Assembly: GCA_902491795.1 (NCBI GenBank)
Contig: CABUIX010000028.1
Coordinates: 1-26,606 of the forward strand
Direction of reading: 5' to 3'
DNA: 26,606 nt
DNA from: an uncultured Bacteroidales bacterium
GTDB lineage: Bacteria > Bacteroidota > Bacteroidia > Bacteroidales > UBA932
Shown here: positions 8,736 through 16,278 of the stretch, piece by piece
Numbering within the stretch: the first letter of the stretch is position 1
Layout of the letters: the number at the start of each line of letters is the position of its first letter
The notes under the pieces: model-generated
What the model was told of the DNA's origin: nothing
Seen by the model: the letters and a program-made list of their open reading frames with translations, nothing else
Database searches by the model: none
Translations under genes and position numbers: made by a program

Positions 8736-10082
8736 ATGGAACAAAAGAAAAATTCCTGGGCCCAGCTCTGGACCACAGAAGACTGGCTCGCAGTATGGAT
8801 AGGCTTCATTGTCATCGCCTTGGGCTGCATATCCGTTCTCACCGGAGCCTTTGACTTTTCTGCATTCAATTTCAAGACCTGGGGCTGGGGCGAAGCCGCC
8901 GCAACCGGTGTGACACCTCTTAGCGAGCAGATCAGTTCGCCAGCTTTCTGGACCAGACTGCTGATGACTTTTGCTGTTCTCGGGATACTTTTCACCATAG
9001 GGGCCAGGCTGCTTGGAGAGAAGTCAAAAAAATATGTCCCTGCATTCATAGGAATCTTCGTGCTGGCCGTGATCGTAAGGCTCATAAGTGCAGAATTTAC
9101 CCTCAACAGATATCTTGAATGGGCGTTCTGGGCCCTCATAGTGGGACTGCTCGTTTCCAACACGGTAGGCGTGCCCAAATGGCTAAAGCCGGCAGTAAAG
9201 ACCGAGTTCTACATCAAGACGGGCCTGGTGATCATGGGCTTCTCCGTACTGTTCTCGAACATTGCCAAATTCGGGCTATATGGACTCGGAATCTCATGGG
9301 TAGTTACCCCCATTGTCATAGTGTTCATGTGGTGGTTCGGCACAAGGGTGCTCAAGATGGACAACAAGCCTCTGGTGATAACCCTGGCTTCGGCCACGAG
9401 TGTCTGCGGAACCTCCGCCGCGATCGCTACCGGAGCGGCTGCCAAATGCAAGAAGACCGACCTCACGATGGCCGTGTCAATATCCATTCTGTTTACCGTC
9501 CTGATGATGGTTTTCGAACCGATCATAATCAAGGCCACCGGGATGTCGCAGATAATGGGCGGAGCACTGATCGGAGGCACGGTTGACAGTACAGGAGCCG
9601 TAGTGGTAGCAGGAACGGCACTCGGCCCCGAGGCCCAGACCGCAGCGGTGCTTGTCAAGTCGATCCAGAACATACTCATCGGTTTTGTCGCGTTTTTCGT
9701 GGCACTTTTCTTCACCACCAGGATAGACAAGTCCGGCACAGAGAAAGTCGGTGCAATCGAAATCTGGACCCGGTTCCCGAAATTCATCCTTGGCTTTTTC
9801 GCGGCCTCCCTCATAGCATCGTTTGTCATTCAGCCCATCTTCGGAGGAGACCAGGTTTCAGCAATAAACAAGGTCCTTGACCAGTACAAGAACTGGGCAT
9901 TCGTGCTGGCGTTCGTGAGCATAGGTCTTGACACCAACTTCAAGGAGATCATAAAGCAGCTTCAGGGAGGGAAAGTGCTCTGGCTGTATATCGTCGGGCA
10001 ACTTTTCAACATCGTGCTTACCTTTGCCATGGTTTGGCTGCTGCTTTCCGGCAAGATTTTCCCCATTCCCGTCCTTGACTAG
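8736..10082 (+). CDS. YeiH-family putative sulfate exporter (UPF0324/Cons_hypoth698)
   Basis: This is a multi-pass inner-membrane protein of 448 residues with about 10-11 hydrophobic segments. Family marks are EFYIKTGLVIMG (157-168), ATSVCGTSAAIAT (220-232), the glycine-rich segment around GGALIGGTVDSTGAVVVAG, and FVSIGLDTNF near residues 393-402. YeiH-family proteins are annotated as putative sulfate exporters, but transport has little direct proof, so the substrate here is open. The N-terminal 70 residues, with an extra helix and a polar loop, are longer than in the E. coli-type protein, which has about 350 residues. It is followed after 5 bases by a small two-helix membrane protein and then a CpXC protein, all on the same strand, which suggests a three-gene unit. 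Confidence 0.9.
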   Translation: MEQKKNSWAQLWTTEDWLAVWIGFIVIALGCISVLTGAFDFSAFNFKTWGWGEAAATGVTPLSEQISSPAFWTRLLMTFAVLGILFTIGARLLGEKSKKYVPAFIGIFVLAVIVRLISAEFTLNRYLEWAFWALIVGLLVSNTVGVPKWLKPAVKTEFYIKTGLVIMGFSVLFSNIAKFGLYGLGISWVVTPIVIVFMWWFGTRVLKMDNKPLVITLASATSVCGTSAAIATGAAAKCKKTDLTMAVSISILFTVLMMVFEPIIIKATGMSQIMGGALIGGTVDSTGAVVVAGTALGPEAQTAAVLVKSIQNILIGFVAFFVALFFTTRIDKSGTEKVGAIEIWTRFPKFILGFFAASLIASFVIQPIFGGDQVSAINKVLDQYKNWAFVLAFVSIGLDTNFKEIIKQLQGGKVLWLYIVGQLFNIVLTFAMVWLLLSGKIFPIPVLD

Positions 10083-10087
10083 GCAAA

Positions 10088-10381
10088 ATGAAGAGCGGAA
10101 CTGACAAGAAGACAAAAATAGGCAGCATTACCGCTGCGGTTGTCGCCGTGGCGGCAGTGGCCGCAAGCATCTGGGTAATGGCCAGCGGAAAAGGGCTGCA
10201 GGAAGGCCTGGACTTCGGGGCCGGGGCGTATTATTATGCCGATATCCCTGAATTCGAGAAATACCTTGCATGGGATGCTTTCAGCGAGGCTCTCCCCTAC
10301 TGGGTATATGTACTGCTTTTCCTTATTTGGGGATTCATGATATACAAAGTCTGGGTCTGGATCGACAAAAGGGGGAAATAA
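10088..10381 (+). CDS. Small two-helix membrane protein, unknown function
   Basis: I do not recognise this 97-residue protein. It has a basic start (MKSGTDKKTK), a first hydrophobic helix at about 12-32, a 37-residue polar and aromatic middle (around GAYYYADIPEFEKYLAWDAF) and a second helix at about 70-92 rich in Trp and Tyr, ending in a basic tail. It starts 5 bases after the transporter stop, and its TAA shares one base with the next ATG (TAATG at 10379-10383), so all three genes are very probably co-translated. An accessory subunit of the YeiH-family transporter is the simplest guess, but that is inference from position only. Confidence 0.8.
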   Translation: MKSGTDKKTKIGSITAAVVAVAAVAASIWVMASGKGLQEGLDFGAGAYYYADIPEFEKYLAWDAFSEALPYWVYVLLFLIWGFMIYKVWVWIDKRGK

Positions 10382-10974
10382 TGGCCTCAACCGAAAGAAT
10401 ACAGGCAACGTGCAGGTCATGCGGCAAAACGCACGAACTTGAGTTCACAAGCAGCGTGAACGTATCCTCAAACCCCGAACTCAAGCAGAAAGTCAAGAGC
10501 GGGGAAATGTTTGTATGGACATGCCCCCAGTGCGGGACAATGAACCTTCTGAACCGTCCTTTCCTCTACCACGACCCTCAGGAGAAACTAATGATACTGC
10601 TCACACAGTCAGACGTCCATTTTGAAGGACTGCCCGAAGGATATACAGGAAGGCTTGTGCACAGTGTAGGGGAACTGGTCGAGAAAATCAACATCTTCGA
10701 TGCTGGACTTGACGATGTGATCATCGAAATGTGCAAGTACGTGACTTGCCACGAACTCGGCAAGAATGTCCAGCTGAAGTTCTTCAAGCTTGGAGGGGCA
10801 GATTCAGAAATGACATTCACCTATCCCGAAGACGGACAGATGCAGATGATAGAAACCGGATTCAAGGTGTACGAGGACTGCGCTGGAATAGTGAACAGGA
10901 ACCCCAGGATAAAAGAAGCAGCCAGGGGACTTGTAGCTGTCGACCCGGACTGGCTTTCAAAATTCTTCGCATAA
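10381..10974 (+). CDS. CpXC domain protein (zinc-ribbon-like)
   Basis: The 197-residue cytoplasmic protein has two CxxC pairs, C11-R-S-C14 and C48-P-Q-C51, which probably bind one zinc. Between and after them is the pattern of the CpXC family: VNVSSNPELKQKVKSGEMF, then NRPFLYHDPQEKLMILL. The function of CpXC proteins is not established. The start is the ATG overlapping the preceding TAA; a longer in-frame ORF from 10270 would run across the small membrane gene and is not needed. The C-terminal 120 residues are mixed alpha/beta and not otherwise recognised. As the third gene of the yeiH-family unit, it could sense or regulate the transporter, which is speculation. Confidence 0.85.
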   Translation: MASTERIQATCRSCGKTHELEFTSSVNVSSNPELKQKVKSGEMFVWTCPQCGTMNLLNRPFLYHDPQEKLMILLTQSDVHFEGLPEGYTGRLVHSVGELVEKINIFDAGLDDVIIEMCKYVTCHELGKNVQLKFFKLGGADSEMTFTYPEDGQMQMIETGFKVYEDCAGIVNRNPRIKEAARGLVAVDPDWLSKFFA

Positions 10975-11122
10975 ATTCGGCTTAATTACCGAAAACGGTT
11001 GGCAATTTCTCTGCAACTCATCAAGATCCTTAAAGACAAGTCCGTCATAAATTTCAGACAGAGTAGGAATTATAGTTTTTTTTATACTTTGCGGGAAGTT
11101 ATCTAACCAAAATGTTTTCAAA

Positions 11123-11575
11123 ATGAGAGCCTTCAAATATGCATTATGCTTGTCATGCATAATGCTTTTTTGTTTTTTGACGTCGTCCTGTTCTACAAAG
11201 GACAGAGTCAAGTACGAGTTTCCGGAATTCAAGGTCATGTCCGACATGAAATTCGAACTTCTGACTGATACGCTTTTCGGGTTCAGCGCCATTTCAGATA
11301 TTGCAGTTCATGACAACCTGGTGGTGATGGCAGCCACGAATCTTGAAACAGGAAAGTGCATTCATGTTTTTGACAAGAACAACGGAAAGTTGCTTTTAAG
11401 CACCTTGAACAGCGGTCGCGGTCCGAAAGAGCTTTTTTATACACTTGACTGCAATTTCAACAGAAATGACGGTGTCATGACTTTTTACGATGCTCTCATT
11501 TCAAAAAAATTGTGGTTCAATGTAGATTCTCTGGTTTATGGAGGACTTTCCGCAGTGGAACAGGCACATTGTTGA
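11123..11575 (+). CDS. N-terminal piece of a frameshifted TolB-like/6-bladed propeller lipoprotein
   Basis: This 150-residue ORF starts with a lipoprotein signal (hydrophobic 6-20, lipobox LTSSC, C23) and continues into propeller-like strands with GRGPKELFYTLDC, resembling the first blades of the TolB-like 6-bladed propeller lipoproteins of Bacteroidetes. It runs out of frame at about residue 138: the last dozen residues look unrelated, and the matching continuation lies in the next frame from 11538. Removing one T from the TTT at 11535-11537 joins the two as NVDSLV-MEDFPQWNR. The region is AT-rich (22 of 60 bases GC at 11701-11760) compared with its neighbours, which suggests later acquisition. 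A near-consensus TATACTTTG lies at 11083-11091. Sequencing error or a real pseudogene are both possible. Confidence 0.7.
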   Translation: MRAFKYALCLSCIMLFCFLTSSCSTKDRVKYEFPEFKVMSDMKFELLTDTLFGFSAISDIAVHDNLVVMAATNLETGKCIHVFDKNNGKLLLSTLNSGRGPKELFYTLDCNFNRNDGVMTFYDALISKKLWFNVDSLVYGGLSAVEQAHC

Positions 11576-12194
11576 TTTGTCAGATGGAGTTCTTTACATT
11601 GGCAGTGAAAGCTATCTTTACAGGGATACGTCCAGTGTGAACAGAATGGAGTATTGCGCCAGGAACGGTGATGTCCTGTCAGTTTGGAATGAATTTCCCG
11701 AAATTGATGATGACAGGAAAAGATTCATCATGTATTACCAAGATCGTGTGACACTGTCTCCAGACGAAACCCGAATGGCGATTGCCACGTCTCTTGGAGG
11801 AATCCTTGAAATATTCTCTCTTGATGACGGCATCATAGAAAATACGGCTACGAAATATTTCATAGAGCCGGATTTTGATGTAAAAGAAAACGGAGGATAT
11901 TCTTTCAATGAGAATACTGTCGAGTCCTTTAATGACCTGACTTCTAACGAAGACAAGATTTATGCAGTATTCGGCGGCAGAATTTTATTGAAAGAAAATT
12001 TCGCAAAGCCTGTTGAAGACAGGGATCTCGTCTATACGAGCATTGCGGTCTTTGATTGGAAAGGTTCTCCTGAAAAAATAATCCATACGGATTACAGGAT
12101 AGAAAAAATATGTCTGGATGAAGAGGAAAACATGTTGTATGCTGTCGTGAACGACATCGAAGGAAATGCCTGGATTGGAAGAATCAGCATATAA
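11538..12194 (+). CDS. C-terminal piece of a frameshifted TolB-like/6-bladed propeller lipoprotein
   Basis: The 218-residue ORF has no signal peptide and begins mid-domain. It contains successive beta-strand blades: VTLSPDETRMAIATSLGG, then DKIYAVFGGRIL, then IEKICLDEEENMLYAVV. This is typical of a six-bladed propeller ending near the C-terminus. Joined to the upstream piece it would give about 357 residues, the length expected for an intact lipoprotein of this type. The ATG at 11538 overlaps the upstream ORF by 38 bases in the +1 frame and is probably not a true start. If the frameshift is real, this half would be untranslated or cytoplasmic. A strong bidirectional terminator follows 23 bases after the stop. 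Confidence 0.65.
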   Translation: MEDFPQWNRHIVDLSDGVLYIGSESYLYRDTSSVNRMEYCARNGDVLSVWNEFPEIDDDRKRFIMYYQDRVTLSPDETRMAIATSLGGILEIFSLDDGIIENTATKYFIEPDFDVKENGGYSFNENTVESFNDLTSNEDKIYAVFGGRILLKENFAKPVEDRDLVYTSIAVFDWKGSPEKIIHTDYRIEKICLDEEENMLYAVVNDIEGNAWIGRISI

Positions 12195-12217
12195 TATACT
12201 CGCCGTGCCTTTTGCAC

Positions 12218-12265
12218 AAAATGAACAGGGACATTCTCAAGTGGAGAATGTCTCTGTTCATTTTT
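12218..12265 (+). terminator. Strong bidirectional intrinsic terminator between the propeller gene and galK
   Basis: An 18-bp stem (arms 12221-12238 and 12244-12261, one G-U pair) encloses the loop AAGTG. It is preceded by AAA and followed by TTTTT on the plus strand; the minus strand reads TTTTG after the stem. It lies between convergent genes and can stop transcripts from both sides. Confidence 0.9.
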
Positions 12266-12281
12266 CGGAAGTATGCCGGAA

Positions 12282-13430
12282 TCAGAGCTTCCTTGCCCCG
12301 TCGGAAATCACAACGTCGTAGACCTTGGGCTCGTGGCCGAACTTGGCGGCAAACTGCTCCCTTGCGGCCTTGACGAAAGGCTCATAAAGCTCATCCTTCA
12401 CGAGGTTGATCGTGCATCCGCCGAAACCTCCGCCCATTACTCTTGAACCAGTGACATCCATCTTGCGGGCAAGCTTGTTCAGGAAATCGAGTTCCTCGCA
12501 GCTCACCTCGTAGAGACGGCTGAGTCCGAAATGAGTCTGGTACATCATTTCACCCACAGTCTCATAGTCTCCCCTTTCGAGGGCATCGCAGACATCGAGC
12601 ACCCTCTGGACCTCACCGATCACATATTCGGCCCTCAGGAAATCTTCCTCGGGAATTTCTTCCCTGACTTCTTCAAGCCAGAGTCTCTTGGCGTCGCTGA
12701 GGAACTCCACCTCGGGATGTCTCTTCCTGATTGCAGCGGCTGCATTCTCACATGACTTGCGCCTGTCATTGTAGGCTGACGAGGCAAGCTCATGCTTTAC
12801 GCAGGAATCCAGCAGGACAAGCCTGTAGCCGACGGGATCAAACGGGAAATATTTGTGTTCGAGGGTCTTGCAGTTGAGCAGCATCAGACTTCCCTTCTTT
12901 CCGAAGCATGAAGCGAACTGGTCCATGATGCCGCAGTTGACTCCGCAATAATTGTGCTCCGTTGACTGTCCTATGCGGGCAAGCTCAAATTTGTCGATAT
13001 TGTTGCCCATGAGGTCATTGATTGCAAAAGCAAAGCAGCTCTCAAGCGCAGCGGAAGAAGAAAGGCCTGCTCCAAGAGGAACATCACCGGCAAAAACCGC
13101 ATCAAAGCCCACAACCTTTCCTCCCCTCTTGATGGTCTCGCGGCACACACCGAAAATGTATCTTGCCCATGCCAGTGCAGGCTTGTCCTCTTCGGCAAGG
13201 CCGAAAGAAGTGCTCTCGTCATAATCCACCGAATACACCCTGACTTCATTGAGGCCGTTGAGCTTGATCTCGGCGGTTATGCCCTTGTCGATGGCTCCGG
13301 GGAAAACGTATCCGCCATTGTAGTCTGTATGCTCGCCTATCAGGTTGATTCTGCCGGCTGCGGCATAGAATGTTCCGCCTTCGCCGTAAAGTTCAGTGAA
13401 CTTTGAGTGAATTTTGTTTAGAATTTCCAT
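12282..13430 (-). CDS. galK: Galactokinase
   Basis: It phosphorylates alpha-D-galactose to galactose 1-phosphate with ATP in the cytoplasm, the first committed step of the Leloir pathway. The 382-residue protein carries the galactokinase signature GRINLIGEHTDYNGG (26-40), the GHMP ATP-binding loop GDVPLGAGLSSSAALE (115-130), the catalytic aspartate D170 in CGIMDQFAS, and the third motif GSRVMGGGFGGCT (328-340). I chose the ATG at 13430 rather than one at 13487, because the extra 19 residues precede the usual GalK N-terminus and would run up to the neighbour's stop codon. galM, which supplies its substrate anomer, is elsewhere in the window. galT and galE are not visible. The gene is on the same strand as the EEP gene 53 bases upstream and may be co-transcribed with it. 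Confidence 0.96.
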   Translation of the reverse strand: MEILNKIHSKFTELYGEGGTFYAAAGRINLIGEHTDYNGGYVFPGAIDKGITAEIKLNGLNEVRVYSVDYDESTSFGLAEEDKPALAWARYIFGVCRETIKRGGKVVGFDAVFAGDVPLGAGLSSSAALESCFAFAINDLMGNNIDKFELARIGQSTEHNYCGVNCGIMDQFASCFGKKGSLMLLNCKTLEHKYFPFDPVGYRLVLLDSCVKHELASSAYNDRRKSCENAAAAIRKRHPEVEFLSDAKRLWLEEVREEIPEEDFLRAEYVIGEVQRVLDVCDALERGDYETVGEMMYQTHFGLSRLYEVSCEELDFLNKLARKMDVTGSRVMGGGFGGCTINLVKDELYEPFVKAAREQFAAKFGHEPKVYDVVISDGARKL

Positions 13431-13483
13431 AATTATGCGGTAATTGTTATATCCGTGCCAATTTAGCAATTCTTGTGCTCTTA

Positions 13484-14332
13484 TCAAAAATTAAATTCAA
13501 GAACTACAGGAAGATGGTCGCTTATCCCGCCCTCGTACCGGGGACCCGAAAAGCAGCGTCTGGGCTTCATGCCTCCGAACCCCCTGTCTTCCGTCAGCAG
13601 AGCCGGATCGGCAAAGACTTCTTCGCGCACCTCAAGGTCCCCGAAGCTGAAATAGCCGTCGATCTTTTCCCAGTTTCCGTTGTATTTGAGCGTTCCCGGC
13701 CCTTCTCCCGGCCACAATTCATCATTGAAGTCTCCTATTGCCAGGACACGCGGACAACCCTCCAGACGCAGTGAATCGGCCAGATTCAGCATTCTTGACA
13801 TGGCCGCCTCCCTCCTGTCGGACTTTCCGCCTATTCTGGAGGGATGATGATTGACAAGAACAGCCAGTCCATCAAATTCGGCGAGAAGAATGTCACGGGT
13901 CGCAATCACAGCCCCGGAACTGTCCATTACGTGCTTCGGGCTGCTGCCCACAAACCTTACGGACGACTTCCTGTAGATCAGGCCGCAGTCCATGCCGCGG
14001 TGGTCGGGAGAATCGTGATGCACCCAGGAATATCCGAGCTTGCGGAGCAGAGTGGAAGACGCGATGCTGCGCACGACATAGGCATTCTCCACCTCGGCAA
14101 AGCCCACTATGTCAGGAGCCCTGCCATAACGGTCGGCCATCTTCAGCAGAATCTTGCTGACCGCGTCACATTTGGAGCGGAATCTGCCTGCTGTCCAGTA
14201 CTGCTGGGCATTTTCGGAGCGATAGTCAAAGAAATTCTCCAGATTCCAGAAAACGACCAGCAGTGAATCCTGGCCGTAAGCCGCCACTGCCGGCAGCAGC
14301 AGGGCGAGAAGTTTTGCCATAGTTCTTTTCAT
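13484..14332 (-). CDS. Secreted endonuclease/exonuclease/phosphatase (EEP) family protein
   Basis: The 282-residue protein starts with a signal peptide (1-20, AYG|Q) and has the full set of EEP-fold catalytic motifs: N30 in FWNLENFF, the metal-binding E80 in GFAEVEN, H162 in NHHPSR, D201 and N203 in IGDFND, and the final D272-H273 in ISDHLPV. Members cleave phosphodiester or phosphoester bonds in nucleic acids, lipids or inositol phosphates, and the substrate cannot be read from these motifs. Export to the periplasm or beyond is likely. It lies upstream of galK on the same strand and diverges from ychF, with only 54 bases between the two starts. Confidence 0.88.
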   Translation of the reverse strand: MKRTMAKLLALLLPAVAAYGQDSLLVVFWNLENFFDYRSENAQQYWTAGRFRSKCDAVSKILLKMADRYGRAPDIVGFAEVENAYVVRSIASSTLLRKLGYSWVHHDSPDHRGMDCGLIYRKSSVRFVGSSPKHVMDSSGAVIATRDILLAEFDGLAVLVNHHPSRIGGKSDRREAAMSRMLNLADSLRLEGCPRVLAIGDFNDELWPGEGPGTLKYNGNWEKIDGYFSFGDLEVREEVFADPALLTEDRGFGGMKPRRCFSGPRYEGGISDHLPVVLEFNF

Positions 14333-14357
14333 GGAGGTGAATATAGCGAATTTTGAG

Positions 14358-14365
14358 TAAATTTG
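14358..14365 (+). promoter_or_regulatory. Bacteroidetes-type -7 promoter box for ychF
   Basis: TAAATTTG matches TAnnTTTG exactly and ends 21 bases before the ATG at 14387. No clear -33 element is seen. It also overlaps a TTG (14363-14365) that opens the same reading frame, which makes that TTG an unlikely start. Confidence 0.55.
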
Positions 14366-14386
14366 CCGTCCTTAACACAATTGAAG

Positions 14387-15487
14387 ATGTCACTTAAATG
14401 CGGAATAGTAGGATTGCCCAATGTCGGCAAGTCTACGCTTTTCAACTGCATAAGCTCAGGCAAGGCCCAGAGCGCCAATTTCCCTTTCTGCACGATTGAG
14501 CCCAATCTCGGTTCTACAAATGTCCCTGACAGGAGGCTTGACACGCTTTCAGAGATATGCAAGCCCCAGAGAACGATTCCTGCCACAGTCGACATTGTCG
14601 ACATCGCCGGTCTCGTGAAAGGCGCCAGCCATGGTGAAGGTCTCGGAAACCAGTTCCTTGCGAACATCCGCGAGTGCGACGCAATACTTCATGTGCTGCG
14701 CTGCTTCGACGACGAGAATGTAGTCCACGTGGACGGCTCTGTCGATCCGGTGAGGGACAAGGAGGTTGTTGACCTTGAACTTCAGATAAAGGACCTTGAG
14801 ACAATAGAATCCAGACTGGCAAAGGCGGAAAAGGCCGGAAAGACAGGGGACAAGGAAGCTAAGAAGCTTGCCGACCTTCTTGCACGCTACAAGGCGGCCC
14901 TTGAACAGGGCAAGTCATGCCGCACGGTCGAACCGGCAGGCGAAGAAGAGGCTGCCATGGCAAGGGATCTGTTCCTGCTCACCAACAAGCCGGTAATGTA
15001 CGTCTGCAATGTGGACGACGCCTCAGCCGCAAAAGGAAATGCCTATGTGGATGCCGTCCGCAAGGCCGTAGCCGACGAGAACGCTGAGATACTGGTGATT
15101 TCGGCACGGACTGAGGCAGAAATTGCAGAACTGGAAGACTACGATGACAGGAAAGCTTTTCTCGAGGAAATGGGACTCGAGGAATCAGGAGCCGTCAGGC
15201 TTATCCAGGGAGCCTATCATCTTCTCGGTCTCCAGACGTTCTTCACTGCCGGTGCTGACGAATGCCGCGCATGGACCATTCATGCCGGGGACAAGGCTCC
15301 CAAGGCTGCAGGAGTAATCCATTCCGACTTCGAAAAGGGATTCATAAGGGCCGAAGTCATCAAATACGAGGATTTCGTGAAATACAAGACTGAGGCTGCC
15401 GTAAGAGCCGCCGGAAAAATGGGTGTTGAAGGGAAAGATTATGTGGTACAGGACGGCGACATCATGCACTTCCTGTTCAACGTTTAG
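14387..15487 (+). CDS. ychF: Redox-regulated ATPase YchF (Obg-like)
   Basis: YchF is a ribosome-associated P-loop NTPase of the Obg family that prefers ATP. The 366-residue protein matches the family's usual length (about 363). It shows the G1 loop GLPNVGKST (9-17), switch II DIAGL (72-76), a coiled-coil insertion at about 125-175 rich in Lys, Glu and Ala, and the C-terminal TGS-like domain ending in DGDIMHFLFNV. The base-recognition motif, usually NxxE in YchF, reads N208-V-D-D211, a conservative change. The ATG at 14387 is chosen over the in-frame TTG at 14363, because MSLKCGIVGLPN is the standard family start and the promoter box overlaps the TTG. A methyltransferase gene follows after 5 bases. 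Confidence 0.96.
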   Translation: MSLKCGIVGLPNVGKSTLFNCISSGKAQSANFPFCTIEPNLGSTNVPDRRLDTLSEICKPQRTIPATVDIVDIAGLVKGASHGEGLGNQFLANIRECDAILHVLRCFDDENVVHVDGSVDPVRDKEVVDLELQIKDLETIESRLAKAEKAGKTGDKEAKKLADLLARYKAALEQGKSCRTVEPAGEEEAAMARDLFLLTNKPVMYVCNVDDASAAKGNAYVDAVRKAVADENAEILVISARTEAEIAELEDYDDRKAFLEEMGLEESGAVRLIQGAYHLLGLQTFFTAGADECRAWTIHAGDKAPKAAGVIHSDFEKGFIRAEVIKYEDFVKYKTEAAVRAAGKMGVEGKDYVVQDGDIMHFLFNV

Positions 15488-15492
15488 GTTAT

Positions 15493-16203
15493 ATGGGATA
15501 CGAAGCTTACGACAAATACGCATCGGAATATGATGCATGGTTCATAAAGAACGAAAACGTATTGGAAAGTGAGGCAGCGCTCGTTGCGAAAGTCCTGGAA
15601 AACTCAGGAAAGGTACTCTCAATAGGCTGCGGCAGCGGACTGTTCGAGATGATAATCAAAAAACGCCGCGGAATCATCGTGACAGACGGAGTCGAACCCT
15701 CAAGGAGCATGGCTGAAATAGCGATGAAAAGGGGAATGAATGTCACCATAGGCACTGCGGAAGAAGTCTGCGCCCCGGAACTTGAAGGCCAATACGACAC
15801 ACTTCTGTTCAACGGTTGCCCGTGCTACATAAACGACCTTCAGAAGGCCTTTGACAACACTGCAAAGTTCCTCAAGAGGGGAGGGAAGGCCGTAGTGATA
15901 GACGTTCCCAAAGAGAGCGCCTACGCAATGCTGTACAACCTCGCAAAGACACTCGGGACCTGGGATCACCCGATGCTCCATGGCATCTGTCCTCCCAATC
16001 CTTATCCGATAGAATTTGTCGCTATGGCCAACTGGAGGACAACCGAAGAAAAGGTGGATTGCCTGAAAAACGCTGGATACTCGGATTTCAGCTTCATGCA
16101 GACTCTGACGCGTTTTCCCCTGTGTTCCGACGAATCTCTCGAGGAGCCGTCGCAAGGACGCGACAGAGGAAGCTACGTGGCAATAACGGCATTCAGAAAA
16201 TAA
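15493..16203 (+). CDS. Class I SAM-dependent methyltransferase
   Basis: The 236-residue cytoplasmic protein has the Rossmann-type SAM-binding motif I VLSIGCGSG (41-49), the acidic end of strand 2 (DGVEPS, 65-70), motif post-II GQYDTLLFNG (99-108) and a strand GGKAVVIDVP (130-139). This is the layout of the UbiE/Methyltransf_11-type family, which acts on small molecules. The substrate is unknown, and the CPCY segment after strand 4 (109-112) may line the acceptor pocket. It starts 5 bases after ychF and is followed by a strong terminator, so it is the end of a two-gene unit. Its start is fixed by the tight spacing and the conserved-looking YDKYASEYD opening. Confidence 0.85.
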   Translation: MGYEAYDKYASEYDAWFIKNENVLESEAALVAKVLENSGKVLSIGCGSGLFEMIIKKRRGIIVTDGVEPSRSMAEIAMKRGMNVTIGTAEEVCAPELEGQYDTLLFNGCPCYINDLQKAFDNTAKFLKRGGKAVVIDVPKESAYAMLYNLAKTLGTWDHPMLHGICPPNPYPIEFVAMANWRTTEEKVDCLKNAGYSDFSFMQTLTRFPLCSDESLEEPSQGRDRGSYVAITAFRK

Positions 16204-16221
16204 TTTCTCCGAAATCAATGC

Positions 16222-16258
16222 AAAAGGCCCCGGTTCTGTCTGGAACCGGGGCCTTTTT
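16222..16258 (+). terminator. Strong bidirectional intrinsic terminator between the methyltransferase and ppiD
   Basis: A perfect GC-rich 12-bp stem (arms 16225-16236 and 16243-16254) with the loop TGTCTG is flanked by AAAA on the left and TTTTT on the right. Transcripts from either direction end in a U tract. It separates two convergent units. Confidence 0.93.
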
Positions 16259-16278
16259 GGCAACATGTATGTCTTCTG

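Noticed and set aside
10976..10993. Small hairpin TTCGG/CCGAA just after the CpXC stop codon
   Set aside because: Only a 5-bp stem with an 8-base loop and no following T tract; too weak to call a terminator.
10957..11292. Minus-strand ORF (111 codons) covering the CpXC/propeller gap, with a protein-like C-terminal half
   Set aside because: It overlaps the signal peptide and start of the plus-strand lipoprotein, has no recognisable family, and its N-terminal half is only the mirror of that gene. A decayed gene remnant in the 148-base gap is possible but cannot be supported.
13431..13483. Possible galK promoter in the gap after the EEP gene
   Set aside because: The gap holds TATAACAA on the minus strand but no TAnnTTTG at a sensible distance; co-transcription with the upstream gene explains expression as well.
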